Below, one piece after another: positions 8,576-17,294 of a stretch of 64,000 bases of DNA (position 1 is the first letter of the stretch; each line of letters starts with the position of its first letter). The notes under the pieces are model-generated. The model was given only the letters and a program-made list of their open reading frames with translations, did not search any database and was not told the DNA's origin. Location of the stretch: assembly GCA_963764525.1 (NCBI GenBank), contig CAVXTC010000007.1, forward strand, positions 186,001 through 250,000. The letters are read 5' to 3'. Both the position numbers and the translations under genes were made by a program. Origin of the DNA: DATDIC01 sp963764525. Lineage in GTDB: Bacteria; Pseudomonadota; Alphaproteobacteria; Acetobacterales; Acetobacteraceae.

Positions 8576-9713
8576 TTAGCGGATGATGATCTCGACACGC
8601 CGGTTCTGCGGCTCGCGCACGCCGTGGGCCGGTGGGCACCAGCAGATGCGTCTCGCCGAAGCCATGGATGGAGATCGCGTTGCGCGGCACGCCGTCGCGC
8701 ACCAGCTCGGCGGCGACCGCGTTGGCGCGGCGGATCGACAGGCCCATGTTGTATTGCGGCGTGCCCGACGTATCGGTGTAGCCGTTGACCTCGATCTGCG
8801 TGTACTGGACGTGGGTCGAGTTCTCCGCCGCTTCGCGGATGATCTGGCGGGCGCGATCGGTCAGCGTCGCCTTATCCCAGTCGAAGAACACGAGATAGGA
8901 CCGCGCCGGTGCCGGAGCCGGAGCGGCGACCGGAGCAGGCGCCGGAGGCGGCGGCGGGGCTACGCCGAAATTGTAGCGGAAGCCGACCAGGAAGGCGTTG
9001 TTGTAGTCCTTCCCGAGCTGAATCTTGCCCGTGCCGCTGACGGTTTCGGTCGGGGCTCTGATGGTGCCGACGGCACTGTAGCTGCGGTTTCCGGCAAGAC
9101 CCATGAAGCGGTACTCGGCGGTCAGGGTCAGGCCGGGCATGGCAGTAATCGGAATGCCTACGCCGGCGATCGCCTGGTAGGCGAAACTGCCTTCCGTGCT
9201 GCTGGAGGTGATGCTGCCGACATCGGCAGGGGTCCCATAAATGTGGAAATTCTGCAAGCTTGCCCATTGATAGCCCACGCCGGCGCCGAGGTAAGGCACA
9301 ACCCACGGGGTCAGCCCATAGAAGTCATAAGCCACGTTGACCATCGGGCCATACAGTTCCTCCCGCCCGCCGGCAGCGGCCGTACATCCCGGTTGGCTGC
9401 TTGTTCAACCTGTTGAAGTTGTTGTTCCGGTAGTCGCCTTCCAGTTCGACGCGCAGTCCGTTACCGAAACCCCACCCGATGGCGCCCAGCCCCACCGGCC
9501 CGGCTCCGGACCCGAGGCTCAGATTGGGCGTGCTGATCCCGCCTGTGAGGGTGTTTGTCTGCTGAAGGTTCTTGATGTTCAGATCCGACTTCAGATTGAC
9601 CCCGACACCGGCGCCAATATAGAGGCCGGTCACCGGCTGCGCCTGAGCCTGCGCTGCGCGACGAAAGGCACCGCCAGCATGGTGGCAGCCAGGAGCGTGC
9701 TCCGTAGCGTCAT
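8576..9713 (-). CDS. OmpA-like outer membrane protein, copy 2 (frame breaks)
   Basis: A paralogue of the 7367-8452 gene with the same order: signal peptide (ATG at 9713, MTLRSTLLAATMLAVPFVAQ, good GAGGAGAG ribosome site), barrel and OmpA domain. Three indels interrupt it: a missing base at the end of the signal peptide (Gln-Ala repeat), an extra base near 9370, and an extra A near 8628 after HLLVPTGP, beyond which the correct frame gives REPQNRRVEIIIR and a TAA at 8576-8578. The linker is Pro/Ala-rich rather than Arg-rich. Role inferred from family: anchoring of the outer membrane to peptidoglycan. Confidence 0.75.
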
Positions 9714-9863
9714 TCGTTCTCTCCTCGTTGTCTTCCCGCGCCGGCGGCGCAGTTTTTAAGCGGGCAGCGCCAGGGGCGGGCCGCGCCCCCAACGCTCTTG
9801 CGATGAACCAACCATAACCCGGCGAACAGAATAAAACGAGGGGCTTCCGCCAATTCGAACGGT

Positions 9864-9885
9864 CCTGTTGCCCAAAGGCAACAGG
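9864..9885 (-). terminator. Hairpin downstream of selC
   Basis: A perfect 9-bp stem, CCTGTTGCC-CAAA-GGCAACAGG, lies 63 bases beyond the 3' end of selC. It is not followed by a T-run, so it may be a terminator or a 3' boundary of the selA-selC transcript. Confidence 0.45.
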
Positions 9886-9947
9886 GGTGCGGGCAAGCCG
9901 GCCACAGCGGCCCGAAACCCAGGCGAACCGCCGCTGAAAGGGCGCGG

Positions 9948-10041
9948 CGGAAGAGAGCAGGAGTTCGAACCTGCCCGGGACCGCAGGGCGGCCCCAACCG
10001 GCTTTGAAGGCCGGCCGGTCCACCGGGACCGCTTCTCCTCC
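9948..10041 (-). tRNA. selC: tRNA-Sec (anticodon UCA)
   Basis: The minus strand from 10041 gives GGAGGAGA, which pairs over 8 bp with the 3' TCTCTTCC, the long acceptor stem typical of bacterial tRNA-Sec. The anticodon loop CTTCAAA (UCA at 10005-10007) is followed by the long variable arm and the GGTCCCGGGCAGG segment shared with E. coli selC. The discriminator is G; CCG follows, so CCA is not fully encoded. The T arm reads GCAGG-TTCGAACT-CCTGC with an 8-base loop instead of 7. This extra A is best explained as one more one-base insertion. Its 5' end is 7 bases from the selA stop. Confidence 0.93.
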
Positions 10042-10048
10042 GTCGTCA

Positions 10049-11426
10049 TTATCCGTTCACCGGCAGCGGCACACAACCAAGACGGCCGAGCCCGGCCAGC
10101 AACGCGCGCTCGTCTTCCGGCTCCAGGCATCGGCAGTCGAGCCAGACCCGGTTCTGCCCGATGCGACCCAGCACCGGCCGCGGCAGCGCCCGCAACGAAG
10201 CGGCAACCGCGTCCGACGAGCCGTCCGCCGATCACCGCCGCATAAGATGCCAGCAAATCCACCGGCAGCGCCCCCGAACCGATCTGGCTGCGGCACGGCT
10301 CCACGGCGATCGGGCGCCCTGGCCAGACCGCCCGCAAGGCCGCGACCAGGCGTTCCGCGCTTGCCCGGATCTCCTTCGCCGGACGCGTCAGCAGCCGCAG
10401 TGCCGGCAGTCGTTCGCGCAGCCGGTCCGGGTTCAGATACAGCCGCAGCACGTGCTCCAGCGCCGCCAGTCGCCCTTTATCCAGGCGCAGCGCCCGTTTC
10501 AGCGGATTGGCGTTGAGCCGGGCGATCAACCCGGCACGACCGACGATCAGCCCCGCCTGCGGACCGCCGAGCAATTTATCACCCGAAAACGTGATGAGGT
10601 CGGTCCCGACCGCCAGCGACTCCTGCGGCATCGGTTCGTGCGGCAGGCCGTATCCGGCGAGATCGATCAGGCTGCCGCTGCCGAGGTCCTCGATGACCGG
10701 CAGCCCCGCCGCGTGGGCGATCGACGCCAACTCGTCGGCCGGCACCGCGGCAGTGAAGCCGGAGATGGCGAAATTTGCCGGATGGACCCGCAGCAGAAGC
10801 GCGGTGGCCGGACCGATCGCGTCGCGGTAGTCGCGCGCATGCGTGCGGTTGGTGGTGCCCACCTCGCGCAGCACCGCGCCCGCCCGAGCCATGATCTCGG
10901 GAAGCCGGAACGCACCACCGATCTCGATCAGCTCCCCGCGGGACACCGGCACCTCCCGCCCAAACGCCAGCGTGTTGAGCACCAGCAGAACCGCAGCGGC
11001 ATTGTTATTGACCACGGTGGCGTCCTCCGCCCCGGTGATCTGCGTCAGCAGGCCGCGCACGTGATCGTCCCGCTCACCGCGCCGGCCGGTTGCCAGGTCG
11101 AATTCCAGCGTGGTGGCCGAGCGCAGGGCCTCGGCGGCGGCGGCGGCGGCCTCCGGCGGCAGCGGCGCGCGGCCGAGATTGGTGTGCAGCACCGTGCCGG
11201 TGAGGTTGAACACCGGACGTTGCGACACGGCGAAGCGGCGCACGAGCGCGTCCGCCGCGGCGTCCAGCAGGGCAATCGGTGACACGCCGAAATCGCGTTC
11301 CGCGCGCCGATGGGCAAGTTCCGCTCGCAGCGCCGCCACAGTGGCGGTGCGGCCGTAGCCGGCCAGCAGCACCGCCGCCTCCGGCGCGCGCAGCAGGGCG
11401 TCCAGCGACGGCAGAGGGCTGATCAT
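10049..11426 (-). CDS. selA: L-seryl-tRNA(Sec) selenium transferase (one frame break)
   Basis: A PLP enzyme that converts seryl-tRNA(Sec) to selenocysteyl-tRNA(Sec) using selenophosphate. About 460 residues, normal for the family. Motifs include NLTGTVLHTNLGRAPL, VGTTNRTHARDY, VIEDLGSGSL and FSGDKLLGGPQAG with the PLP lysine (K284). The frame breaks near 10205-10235. The continuing frame supplies the expected C-terminus (ASLRALPRPVLGRIGQNRVW ... VPLPVNG) and a TAA at 10049-10051. selC follows at once on the same strand, so both halves of Sec-tRNA synthesis are co-located. selB and any Sec-containing enzyme are outside the window. Confidence 0.93.
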
Positions 11427-11518
11427 GCCGGGCAGGATATTTGCCTCACCGCCGACCCGTCACCTGGTCCGCTTGCGGGAGAGGTGAATTTTAGCCCCGC
11501 GCCTGTCACACTCATCCG

Positions 11519-12322
11519 ATGACCGAAGCACCGCCTGACTACGAGCTGTTCGCGATCCGCTACGCCACCCGCGACGGCCGCCGCGCCGATCATTTCATCG
11601 GCGGCGACCCGCATGACGCGCCGATGCCGATGGATTACTTCGTCTGGGTCGCGCTCGGCGCCGGCCGCGCGGTGGTGGTCGATGCCGGCTTCACCGAAGC
11701 GACCGCGCGCAAACGGCAGCGAACGTTCTTGCGCTGCCCGGTCGATTCGCTGGCACTGATCGGTGTTGATGCCGACGCGGTCGGAACCGTCGTGCTGACC
11801 CACCTGCACTACGACCACGTCGGCAATTTCCACCGTTTCCCGCGCGCCGAGTTCCACCTGCAGGAACCCGAACTGCACTATGCGGTCGGCCGTTACATGC
11901 GCTACCATAGGCTGGCGCATTCGTACGAGATCGACGATGTGGTGGGCATCGTCCGGCTGAATTATGCGCGCCGGGTGCGGCTGCACAACGGGCCGCACGA
12001 ACTGGCGCCGGGAATCAGCCTGCACCCGGCGCCCGGCCACTCCGTCGGCCTGCAATTCGTCCGCGTCCACACCGCGCGCGGCTGGGTCGTCGTCGCCTCC
12101 GACGTCACGCATTTCTATGAAAACATGGAGACCGAGCGGCCGTTCACCACCGCGTTCCATGTCGGCGGCATGCTGGAAGGCTACGATCTGCTGCGCGCCG
12201 CCGCACCGACTCCGGCGCACATCGTGCCCGGGCACGACCCCGAGGTGATGCGCCGCTACCGCGCGCCGCGCCCGGAGCTGGAGGGGATCGTCGTCCGGCT
12301 CGACGAAGCTCCGCATACCTGA
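11519..12322 (+). CDS. N-acyl-homoserine-lactonase-like MBL-fold hydrolase
   Basis: An intact 267-residue MBL-fold protein with HLHYDH (zinc motif), APGHSVG, VVASDVTHFYEN and a late HIVPGHDP. The order and spacing match the AHL lactonase (AttM/AiiB-like) branch, which opens the lactone ring of quorum signals; related members act on other lactones. No signal peptide. It is divergent from selA, with a 92-base gap that contains part of a palindromic repeat (about 11461-11485). Substrate unproven. Confidence 0.75.
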   Translation: MTEAPPDYELFAIRYATRDGRRADHFIGGDPHDAPMPMDYFVWVALGAGRAVVVDAGFTEATARKRQRTFLRCPVDSLALIGVDADAVGTVVLTHLHYDHVGNFHRFPRAEFHLQEPELHYAVGRYMRYHRLAHSYEIDDVVGIVRLNYARRVRLHNGPHELAPGISLHPAPGHSVGLQFVRVHTARGWVVVASDVTHFYENMETERPFTTAFHVGGMLEGYDLLRAAAPTPAHIVPGHDPEVMRRYRAPRPELEGIVVRLDEAPHT

Positions 12323-13071
12323 TCAGGCGCGTTGCACGTAGCCGTAGCGCAGGTTGCCGCGCGCCGGGCTGGCGCGTTGATACCCGGACTTCATCGCCGC
12401 GAAACGGTCGTCGTCCAGCGCGGCATGTTGCGCCGGCGCGAAATTGTATAGTCGCGCGGGAGTTGCCGCTGAAGATGGCGCGCGCCTGCGACATCATTTC
12501 ATTGGTCAGGAGCCATTCCTGCGGAATGTCAGATGGTGCGCTGGAGATCAGTGCGATTTCGAGGTCGCTATCGAGGTAGGTTTCCTTGAAGTAGTTGTTG
12601 AGCTTCAGGTTGTCGAGGGTCTGTGGCTGGTCGGTCAGCTCGGGGTTCCAGCCGGACTTGCCGACCGCTTCGCGCTGCTTCACGAAACTGTCGAGCCGTG
12701 TGTCGTCGCGCAGGAAATGCGTCTGCATGCCTCTGATGAACTGACCGTTGAGCGAGTCCGCGCGGGCGTCGGCCAGCTCCGGTGTCGTGGCTTCCGCCTC
12801 GGTCAGGTCGAACAACCGCCAGTAGGTCTGATTCATTGCAACGAAACCGGCAGCCATACCGGTGGCAATCGGGAAGAAGCGGCGGCGGCTGAGTCCCTGG
12901 CGGCGCGCCAGCCGGTCGCCGAGCGCCAGCATGCGCGCCTCGGCCTCGCCCTTCCGCGCATTCTGCGCCGCCGGGAAATATTCGTCATTCGAAACGATTC
13001 GGGTCGGGATGGCGTCGCTTCCCCGGCGAGTTCGGCGGGGTGAGCCATGCCAGGTCTTCTGAGGAACCCAT
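12323..13071 (-). pseudogene. Amidohydrolase with central domain deleted
   Basis: The 5' part (ATG at 13071, AAGGAG ribosome site) encodes GSSEDLAWLTPPNSPGKRRHP and then, after a one-base insertion, TRIVSNDEYFPAAQNARKGE and a Tat-like region LSRRRFFPIATG. It continues to LTNEMMSQARAI, about 190 residues. The sequence then jumps, in another frame, to YNFAPAQHAALDDDRFAAMK ... LRYGYVQRA, which looks like the C-terminus of the same TIM-barrel amidohydrolase family. The central catalytic barrel, with its metal ligands, is missing. A sequencing indel cannot produce this; it is a true internal deletion. The 3' end abuts the lactonase-like gene tail to tail. Confidence 0.75.
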
Positions 13072-13089
13072 GTGCGTTTCTCCTTGTTC

Positions 13090-13118
13090 ACCTCGCCCGC
13101 TTGCGGGACGGGCGAGGT
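13090..13118. repeat. Palindromic repeat, family A
   Basis: ACCTCGCCCG-cttgcggga-CGGGCGAGGT, a perfect 10-bp stem upstream of the amidohydrolase remnant. Related copies lie at about 11461-11485, 59361-59385 and 62773-62887. Confidence 0.7.
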
Positions 13119-13161
13119 AAAAATTAAACCGCATCAGGAATGGTCAGAAACCCGCCCGCCA

Positions 13162-13189
13162 TGGAGCCAAGGGGAGTCGAACCCCTGAC
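13162..13189 (-). other. 3' end fragment of a tRNA-Ala-like gene, possible attachment site
   Basis: The minus strand reads GTCAGGGG-TTCGACT-CCCCTTGGCTCCA, a complete T arm plus acceptor 3' strand as in alphaproteobacterial tRNA-Ala(GGC). No 5' half, D arm or anticodon arm precedes it. Tyrosine integrases commonly target tRNA 3' ends, so this may be one end of a former integrated element. No integrase gene is visible nearby. Confidence 0.55.
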
Positions 13190-13404
13190 GTTTCAGATTT
13201 TTCGGTTCTGCAAAAGCGCGGAACAAAGTCGCCTCGCGAGGATGATAAAGGAATTCCAAGGATCTATAAGTGATATTTTATGCGGTATCTTGCAGAATTA
13301 CGCGTTGTCGTGCGGCACAAAGCGGCGTAATGTCCCGCTACGGTCCCACATGGCGCGGGGCCGAAACGAGGGCCGGATCGCTCCGACATGGCCCAGGAGG
13401 AACA

Positions 13405-13797
13405 ATGCGGACAATCCTCGGGGCCTGCCTTTTGGCGGCCACATTCGTCGTCCCCGCGTTTGCTGACAATGCTCCGAAGAAGGGGAGCGACGCCGACGAG
13501 GCGTTCATGACAGGGATCCGCAAAATCGGCGTCATGTCCGGCGAGGCCTTCGCCTGCTCCAGCGAAGCGGACCAGCCGAAAATCGGCCAAGCCGCGATTG
13601 ACCTCGCAACGCAAGTAAGCCTGCATTTCGGATTGCAGCCAGCGTTCGTGTACAGCGGCTCGTTCGGCTACGGGATGGGGCATGACTTCGACCATAAGAC
13701 GTGCCCTCAGGCGCTTGAGGCCGAAGCAAACCGCCTGATAATTGCGGACCAGCAGGTCGATGGACTGGTTGTAGTAGGCTGGCCAGATTTCATGTAG
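13405..13797 (+). CDS. Small secreted protein of unknown function
   Basis: A 130-residue protein with a signal peptide (MRTILGACLLAATFVVPAFA, cleavage after residue 20) and a strong AGGAGG ribosome site 5 bases before the ATG. The mature part has two cysteines (FACSS and HKTCPQ), which could form a disulfide in the periplasm, and ends DGLVVVGWPDFM. I do not recognise a family. Local base composition is lower in GC than the flanks and the gene follows a tRNA fragment, so it may be acquired. Confidence 0.6.
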   Translation: MRTILGACLLAATFVVPAFADNAPKKGSDADEAFMTGIRKIGVMSGEAFACSSEADQPKIGQAAIDLATQVSLHFGLQPAFVYSGSFGYGMGHDFDHKTCPQALEAEANRLIIADQQVDGLVVVGWPDFM

Positions 13798-13908
13798 GCG
13801 TCGAAGGCGGTGACGACGGTGCGTTCATATTCGCGGAATGCCGGACTTTAAGGCGCTTCAAGCCAAGTACTTGGCACGCTGACGTGTACAGAGGATACGG
13901 ATTTCTGG

Positions 13909-14406
13909 TTGCTTGCAGCCGTCGTATCATTCGCGGGCAGCGCCAACGCAGTACCAGTGATGCCATTCGCGCCGGGCCGAGATTTGCGCGCTGTCGACAG
14001 GACTGTTCAGTCCAATGGTGCCGGATTGATCCTCGTACAGGGACGCGGGCGTGGCGGCGGTGCTCAGCGACCTGCAGGCAGGGGTGGGCTGCCCGCCGCT
14101 GGCAGGGCGAACCGTGGCGGAGGCTTCAACAGCAATGACTTCCATCAGAACGTGTCGAGTACTCGTAACGTGAACACTGCCGCGAACCGCAATGTGAACG
14201 TCAATGCGAGCCGGAATGTGAACGTCAGTGGTGGCGGCTGCTGTTACGGCAACTACAACACCGGGCCCAACTGGGGTGGCGTCGCCGCGGGCGTCGCGGT
14301 TGGTGCTGTGGTCGGTGCGGCCGCAAGTTCCGCAGCCAGTTCCTCCGCCTATGCAGCTCCTCCGCCGACCTATCCGCCTGGATACGTCGCGCCGCCGCCC
14401 TACTGA
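13909..14406 (+). CDS. Secreted Asn/Val-repeat, glycine-rich protein
   Basis: About 165 residues: an N-terminal hydrophobic segment ending SFAGSANA (signal peptide), a Gly/Arg-rich part, a repeat of Asn-Val units (STRNVNTAANRNVNVNASRN), a Cys pair (GGGCCYG), an Ala/Gly-rich hydrophobic stretch and a Pro/Tyr-rich tail. Similar repeat proteins are common uncharacterised cell-envelope proteins in alphaproteobacteria. The signal peptide looks too short from the apparent start (TTG at 13909). The true start probably lies upstream in another frame near 13884, which would imply a one-base error. Confidence 0.5.
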   Translation: MLAAVVSFAGSANAVPVMPFAPGRDLRAVDRTVQSNGAGLILVQGRGRGGGAQRPAGRGGLPAAGRANRGGGFNSNDFHQNVSSTRNVNTAANRNVNVNASRNVNVSGGGCCYGNYNTGPNWGGVAAGVAVGAVVGAAASSAASSSAYAAPPPTYPPGYVAPPPY

Positions 14407-14591
14407 ACGGCAGGCCCTCCAGTCCTGGGCCGCGCGAGTTCCGAAGTCAGCTCTGCGCGGCCTGCTGCTTCCGCCAGCGGCGCATCCGCAACGTGTCGAT
14501 CGAGACTGGTGCCGCGCCGTCGAGCAACTCTTTGCGTAACACTCGTGAGCTGCTCCTAGCTTGACCGGTTACGATTGTTATACCAACCGCC

Positions 14592-15179
14592 CTAACCACT
14601 GACCGATGCCCAATCGCGGGTACCGATTGACCTGATGCGGTCTGGGTCGTTGGCCAGAAACTCCCGCGCCTTTCGGCATGCCTCGACAATGGCATCGTAA
14701 ATGTCCCAGACGACGGCGCACAATTTGTTGCCACGCAGGGATTCCCAGACATTCTCCATTGGGTTCAATTGCGGTGCGTAGGGAGGCAGCGGCAGCAAGG
14801 TAATGTTGTCCGGCACACGCAGCTCGCCGCCTCGCTGATGCCAGCCGGCGCCGTCCAGAACCAACACGGCGTGCGCGCCGGCGGCCACCTGCGTGCTGAT
14901 TTCCTTGAGATGCTCGTTCATCGCCGCGGTATTGACCGCCGGCATGATGATGGCCGCGCCGACGCCGCGCTCCGGGCAGATGGCGCCGAACAGATGTGCG
15001 GAGTCGTGGCGATTGTCCTTCACCATGAGCGGGCAAGAGCCGACCGGTGCCCAGACGTAGGCATGGGTGCCTTTCTGGCCCACGCGGGCTTCGTCTTGGT
15101 ACCATACTCTCGATTGGCAGGCTGCTGGCGATCGTGCTGCCGAGCAGCGCGGCCTTCACCAGATTGCTGAAGTTTTATG
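14592..15179 (-). pseudogene. IS630-family transposase, C-terminal two thirds
   Basis: DDE transposase of the IS630/Tc1 group. Clear segments are GQKGTHAYVWAPVGS, HLFGAICPERGVGAA, VLVLDGAGWHQ (second catalytic Asp) and PPYAPQLNPMENVWE (the DDE glutamate). The N-terminal DNA-binding part is missing: homology ends at 15179 within an A-run where IS110-like DNA begins. There is also a frame disturbance between PIE and QDEAR. The copy cannot be active. It overlaps in content with the fragment at 45295-45805, and the two come from the same IS type. Confidence 0.85.
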
Positions 15180-15180
15180 G

Positions 15181-15330
15181 GATGGCCCGCCCCTCCCCCC
15201 AGCAGCGTAGGCTGATCGGGGCAACCGGAAGGGGAAGGAGCGTGCCAATGGAGATCGCGGTTCTCGGGATCGATCTGGGGAAGAACAGCTGCAGCGTGGT
15301 GGGTCTGGACGGCGTTGGCAGGGTCATTCG
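15181..15330 (+). mobile_element. 5' end remnant of a second IS110-family element
   Basis: From the IS630 junction to about 15330, the DNA encodes MEIAVLGIDLGKNSCSVVGL, the characteristic N-terminus of an IS110-type transposase including the first catalytic Asp (GIDLGK), preceded by its GGAAGGAG ribosome site. The rest of the transposase is absent. The reading frame passes directly into the following oxidoreductase. Confidence 0.75.
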
Positions 15331-17164
15331 ACTGGCTGCGACGGCGATGTTGCTGCAGGTGCTGTTCCTGCCGATGACGATTGCGGATCCCGGGCTCTCG
15401 GTTGCATGGGCTGTGCTGCTCGGCTGGCTTATCGTCGCCGGGCCGAAAGGGCTCTCCTTGGACCACCTGTTCAGGCCCGGCCTCCGCAGGAGTGCACTGC
15501 CTGGTATCGCTCTGATCACGCGTGGCTTCGCATGGTGGAACGGGATTGTGGCGCCTGTCTACCTTCTCGCCCTCAGGTTATGGCTGGCAGCCGTGATTGC
15601 CTGGCTTGCCATCGCCGCGTCTTACGCTGCCGTACCTCACGGCATTGAGTGGCTGCCTCGGCTGCTTCACCCGATCACGGCGATGCCGCGAGGTCTGAAC
15701 CTCCTCCTCTCGCTCATGTTCGCGCTGGGACTTGCACTGCGGCCCGTGGCGCTCCTGCTGGCCCTTTTGGCCCCGATAAGTCAGGCCGTGATGCCGGGCG
15801 ACCTCATGGTCTCCTTCGGGCTGATCATGGCCGTCCTCGTGATCAACGGTGCGGGCCGGCTGTCGCTGGACGGGCGGCTCTCGCGCTGGCTGCGGGCGAG
15901 GCCTGGCAGCGCAGGCGCGACTTCCCTGCCGCACGTGGTTGTGGTCGGCGGCGGGTTCGGCGGGGTTGCGGTAGTCGAAGGCTTAGGCGACAGCGCCTGC
16001 CGGGTTACGCTGATTGACCGCCGCAACCACCACCTGTTCCAACCTCTGTTGTATCAGGTCGCAACGGCTGGTCTTTCGCCTGCCGATATCGCAACTCCGA
16101 TCCGGGAGATGTTCCGGAACCACGACAACGTCCGGGTGATCCTCGGCGAAGTAACGGGCGTCGATGCCGTGCAAAAGACGGTGCAGCTACACCACGCGAG
16201 CGTCCCCTACGATTACCTCGTGCTCGCCACGGGCGCGCAACACAGCTATTTCGGTCGAGACGCGTGGTCGGCCTTGGCACCCGGCCTGAAGAGCATCGAC
16301 GATGCGATCAATATTCGGCGGCGCCTCCTTCTCGCTTTCGAGGAAGCCGAGAACAGCGACGACGACGACGACCGGCAGGCATGGCTTACGTTCGTAATCG
16401 TGGGCGGTGGCCCGACCGGGGTCGAGTTGGCCGGTGCCGTCGTCGAACTTGCGCGGAGCGGGTTCACCGGTGAGTTTCGTCGGATCGACCCCATCCACGC
16501 CCGTGTGATTCTGGTGGAGGCGGGAGAGCGGCTGCTCGCGGCATTTCCGCCGAAACTCTCAGCCGATGCCGAGCGCGCGCTCAGCCGGCTGGGCGTCGAG
16601 ATCCTGGTGGGCAGCAAGGTCGAAGACGTCGAGCCCGAGAGCGTTACAGTTAGCGGTTCGCCCATCAGCGCTCGAACGGTGCTGTGGGCTGCCGGTGTCA
16701 TGGCATCGCCTGCAGCACGATGGCTGAGTGCCCGCGCGGATCGCTCCGGACGTCTGATCGTGGATACGGACCTTTCCGTCCCAGGATTGGCCGACGTGTT
16801 CGCAATCGGCGACACGGCCGCCTGCTCGGGCTGGAACGGGCACGGGGTACCGGGTCTTGCGCCGGCTGCCAAGCAGGAAGGCCATTACGTATCGCAAACG
16901 ATTCGAGCGCGGGTGGCCGGTCGGCCATTTCGAAAACAGTTCCGCTACCGGCATCTCGGCAGTCTGGCCACCATCGGGCGCCAGTCTGCGGTGGCCGAGT
17001 TCGGACCGGTTTGGTTCCGCGGCGCGCTCGCTTGGTGGATCTGGGGCGCGGTGCACATCACCTTTCTGGTCGGCGGGCGCAATCGGCTGGTCGTCGCGCT
17101 CGAATGGCTTTGGGCATATCTCACCTTCCGCCGCGGGACACGGCTGATTACCGGCCCACTGTGA
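15248..17164 (+). CDS. DoxX-NDH-2 type membrane oxidoreductase with IS110-derived N-terminus
   Basis: A 638-residue chimera. Residues 1-27 come from an IS110 transposase (MEIAVLGIDLGKNSC...). Residues about 28-215 form hydrophobic DoxX-like membrane segments, including LSLDHLFRPG and ALITRGFAWWNG. Residues about 225-638 are a type II NADH dehydrogenase-like flavoprotein: HVVVVGGGFGGVAVVEGL (FAD), FVIVGGGPTGVELAGAVVEL (NADH) and GLADVFAIGDTA (FAD). It ends WLWAYLTFRRGTRLITG, the usual NDH-2 C-terminus. The native N-terminus has been replaced, yet the frame is open and keeps the IS ribosome site, so a fusion protein could be made. Known for the family: membrane-bound electron transfer from NAD(P)H to quinone. 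Confidence 0.8.
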   Translation: MEIAVLGIDLGKNSCSVVGLDGVGRVIRLAATAMLLQVLFLPMTIADPGLSVAWAVLLGWLIVAGPKGLSLDHLFRPGLRRSALPGIALITRGFAWWNGIVAPVYLLALRLWLAAVIAWLAIAASYAAVPHGIEWLPRLLHPITAMPRGLNLLLSLMFALGLALRPVALLLALLAPISQAVMPGDLMVSFGLIMAVLVINGAGRLSLDGRLSRWLRARPGSAGATSLPHVVVVGGGFGGVAVVEGLGDSACRVTLIDRRNHHLFQPLLYQVATAGLSPADIATPIREMFRNHDNVRVILGEVTGVDAVQKTVQLHHASVPYDYLVLATGAQHSYFGRDAWSALAPGLKSIDDAINIRRRLLLAFEEAENSDDDDDRQAWLTFVIVGGGPTGVELAGAVVELARSGFTGEFRRIDPIHARVILVEAGERLLAAFPPKLSADAERALSRLGVEILVGSKVEDVEPESVTVSGSPISARTVLWAAGVMASPAARWLSARADRSGRLIVDTDLSVPGLADVFAIGDTAACSGWNGHGVPGLAPAAKQEGHYVSQTIRARVAGRPFRKQFRYRHLGSLATIGRQSAVAEFGPVWFRGALAWWIWGAVHITFLVGGRNRLVVALEWLWAYLTFRRGTRLITGPL

Positions 17165-17294
17165 TCGCAACGGGCGACAGCGTCGGGCTTCCACCACGGC
17201 TCCGGCCGAACTTGGGTGAGGCACACTCGGTCGACGACGGTTGGCGCGTGTTTGCGATCCCTCTCTCACGCTCTAAATCTTAAGGAGACTTACC

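Noticed and set aside
13140..13466. Open frame with EPRGVEPLTF near its start
   Set aside because: This text is the well-known spurious translation of a tRNA T arm. The DNA is annotated as a tRNA-Ala 3' fragment instead.
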